64,000 bases of DNA, taken from assembly GCF_001444425.1 (NCBI RefSeq), contig NZ_CP013189.1, forward strand, positions 3,100,001-3,164,000, read 5' to 3'. A program made the translations under genes and the position numbers. This DNA comes from Pseudohongiella spirulinae (GTDB lineage: Bacteria > Pseudomonadota > Gammaproteobacteria > Pseudomonadales > Pseudohongiellaceae). Below the pieces are notes generated by a model. That model did not search any database. It was not told the origin of the DNA and was given only the letters and a program-made list of their open reading frames with translations. Below, piece by piece: positions 63,244 through 64,000 of this stretch (position 1 is the first letter of the stretch; each line of letters begins with the position of its first letter).

Positions 63244-63279
63244 CGCGGGGGACGGAGGCGGTCTACGTCCCCCGCGTCA
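63241..63279. repeat. Second locus of the palindromic repeat core
   Basis: TGACGCGGGGGACG (63241-63254) and CGTCCCCCGCGTCA (63266-63279) are perfect 14-base arms around an 11-base loop. Positions 63248-63272 repeat exactly the 25-base core seen at 59827-59851 and 60082-60106. The element begins with the TGA stop of the chemoreceptor remnant and ends next to the fabV stop. It is likely a bidirectional terminator as well as a mobile-type repeat. Confidence 0.85.
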
Positions 63280-64000
63280 TCAGGCCTTGAAGTCGACCTC
63301 GGTGGCGACGTCGGCTTCGTAGTCTACATCACCGCGCTCGAACCCAAACAGTTTCAGGAACTCGTGCTTGTAGCCGGCGTAATCGGTAAGATCAAACAGG
63401 TTGTCGTTGTTGACCTGCTCCCACAATTGTTTGCACTCAGACTGCACATCGTCACGCAGCTCTTTGTCATCCATGCGGAAGCGCGCGGCATCGTCCAGAT
63501 CGAAGGACTTGCCGTCAGTGCGATAGAGCTGCTCGCTGAACAGGCGATTGAGTTGTTCGATAGTGCCTTCGTGCAGACCCTTTTCTTTCATGACTTTATA
63601 AACGAGTGCGATATAAAGGGGCATCACGGGGATTGCAGCTGAGGCTTGAGTGACTACTGACTTGAGTACAGCGACGTTAGCTCCGCCCTGGTACTTTTGC
63701 GCCAACAGTTTATCCAGTGCATGCGCCGCACGATCCAGATCTTCCTTGGCCTTGCCCAGCGCGCCATGCCAGTAGATTGGCCAGGTCATTTCAGTGCCTA
63801 TATAACTAAAGGCCACTGTTCGCGCACCTGGTGCCAGGACACCCGCTTTATCCAAAGCCTGCATCCAAAGCTCCCAATCCTGCCCGCCCATGACGTCGAT
63901 GGTGTCGGCTATTTCCTGCTCAGTGGCTGGTTCTACTTCTGCGTGAATAATCTGATTCTTGTTGGTATCAATCGCTGTCGACTGGTAAACCTCCCCAATC
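63280..64000 (-). CDS. fabV: Trans-2-enoyl-CoA / enoyl-ACP reductase FabV, 3' part
   Basis: The gene runs off the right edge; about 240 C-terminal residues are present. It matches FabV closely: [20 protein letters not shown], an [20 protein letters not shown] segment, [27 protein letters not shown] and the C-terminal [21 protein letters not shown]. FabV is an NADH-dependent single-domain reductase for the last step of fatty-acid elongation, often insensitive to triclosan. The N-terminal NAD-binding part lies outside. It ends one base after the palindromic repeat. Confidence 0.94.
   Translation of the reverse strand, partial: IGEVYQSTAIDTNKNQIIHAEVEPATEQEIADTIDVMGGQDWELWMQALDKAGVLAPGARTVAFSYIGTEMTWPIYWHGALGKAKEDLDRAAHALDKLLAQKYQGGANVAVLKSVVTQASAAIPVMPLYIALVYKVMKEKGLHEGTIEQLNRLFSEQLYRTDGKSFDLDDAARFRMDDKELRDDVQSECKQLWEQVNNDNLFDLTDYAGYKHEFLKLFGFERGDVDYEADVATEVDFKA

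Noticed and set aside
1-64000. CRISPR arrays, prophage, integrons, insertion sequences
   Set aside because: No regularly spaced direct repeats, integrase, transposase or phage structural gene was found.

Overview
The window is a chromosomal stretch of a moderately GC-rich Gram-negative bacterium, most likely a marine gammaproteobacterium. Supporting this are rlmE, fabV, a djlA-like gene, two RND pumps, a DcaP-type porin, many signal peptides and lipoboxes, and a CYP153-type alkane/fatty-acid hydroxylase. The exact family (Pseudohongiella-, Halieaceae- or Spongiibacteraceae-like) cannot be settled from sequence alone. No tRNA, rRNA, CRISPR, integrase, transposase or prophage gene was seen.

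Layout. 61-3753: secreted proteins of unknown role, a ParB-like fold protein and a class A acid phosphatase; the phosphatase is coupled to a YedK/HMCES-like gene and a TetR regulator. Two near-identical 16-bp palindromes lie between the TetR gene and a divergent DUF2834 gene. 5458-10080: a class A beta-lactamase-fold serine hydrolase, an ADP-ribosylglycohydrolase and a large M14 peptidase. 10227-17257: four overlapping signalling genes (HD-GYP response regulator, 1219-aa hybrid kinase, HAMP kinase, OmpR-type regulator). 17226-23340: delta-class carbonic anhydrase, DjlA-like co-chaperone, short RNase J, YHS-like protein and a DUF305-LVIVD fusion. 23429-32008: GNAT, D-aminoacylase lipoprotein, a three-gene periplasmic module (protein with predicted mature N-terminal His, YtkA/FixH-like protein, di-heme peroxidase), then a convergent symporter / CxxCH lipoprotein / DcaP-porin operon and a serine hydrolase with a clear terminator. 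32253-37232: adaptor + ATPase + two FtsX-type permeases + a DUF3429-like protein. 37354-48610: MHS transporter, PEBP protein, MsbA-like exporter, diguanylate cyclase, SpoU methyltransferase, COG2509 flavoprotein, rlmE, ggt and a class IV aminotransferase. 48645-48925: a compact unit on the minus strand with a 25-codon reading frame, full-length Shine-Dalgarno sequence, folded 3' part and terminator. 48922-59822: NhaC antiporter, RND pump, NylB-like hydrolase, sirtuin, pectin-acetylesterase-like lipoprotein, ferredoxin and CYP153. 59821-64000: a large palindromic repeat element, a phosphate-uptake set, a decayed chemoreceptor, a second copy of the repeat core, and the 3' part of fabV.

How they fit. 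Much of the content is envelope work: export pumps, secreted hydrolases, peptide and D-amino-acid turnover (D-aminoacylase, gamma-glutamyltransferase, class IV aminotransferase) and periplasmic redox/metal proteins. Genes are densely packed: several operons use stop/start overlaps and five convergent pairs overlap tail to tail. The best leads for undescribed biology are the micro-ORF unit at 48645-48925, the His-N-terminus/YtkA/MauG operon at 25747-27977, and the palindromic repeat family at 59821-60132 and 63241-63279 whose ends coincide with stop codons of neighbouring genes.
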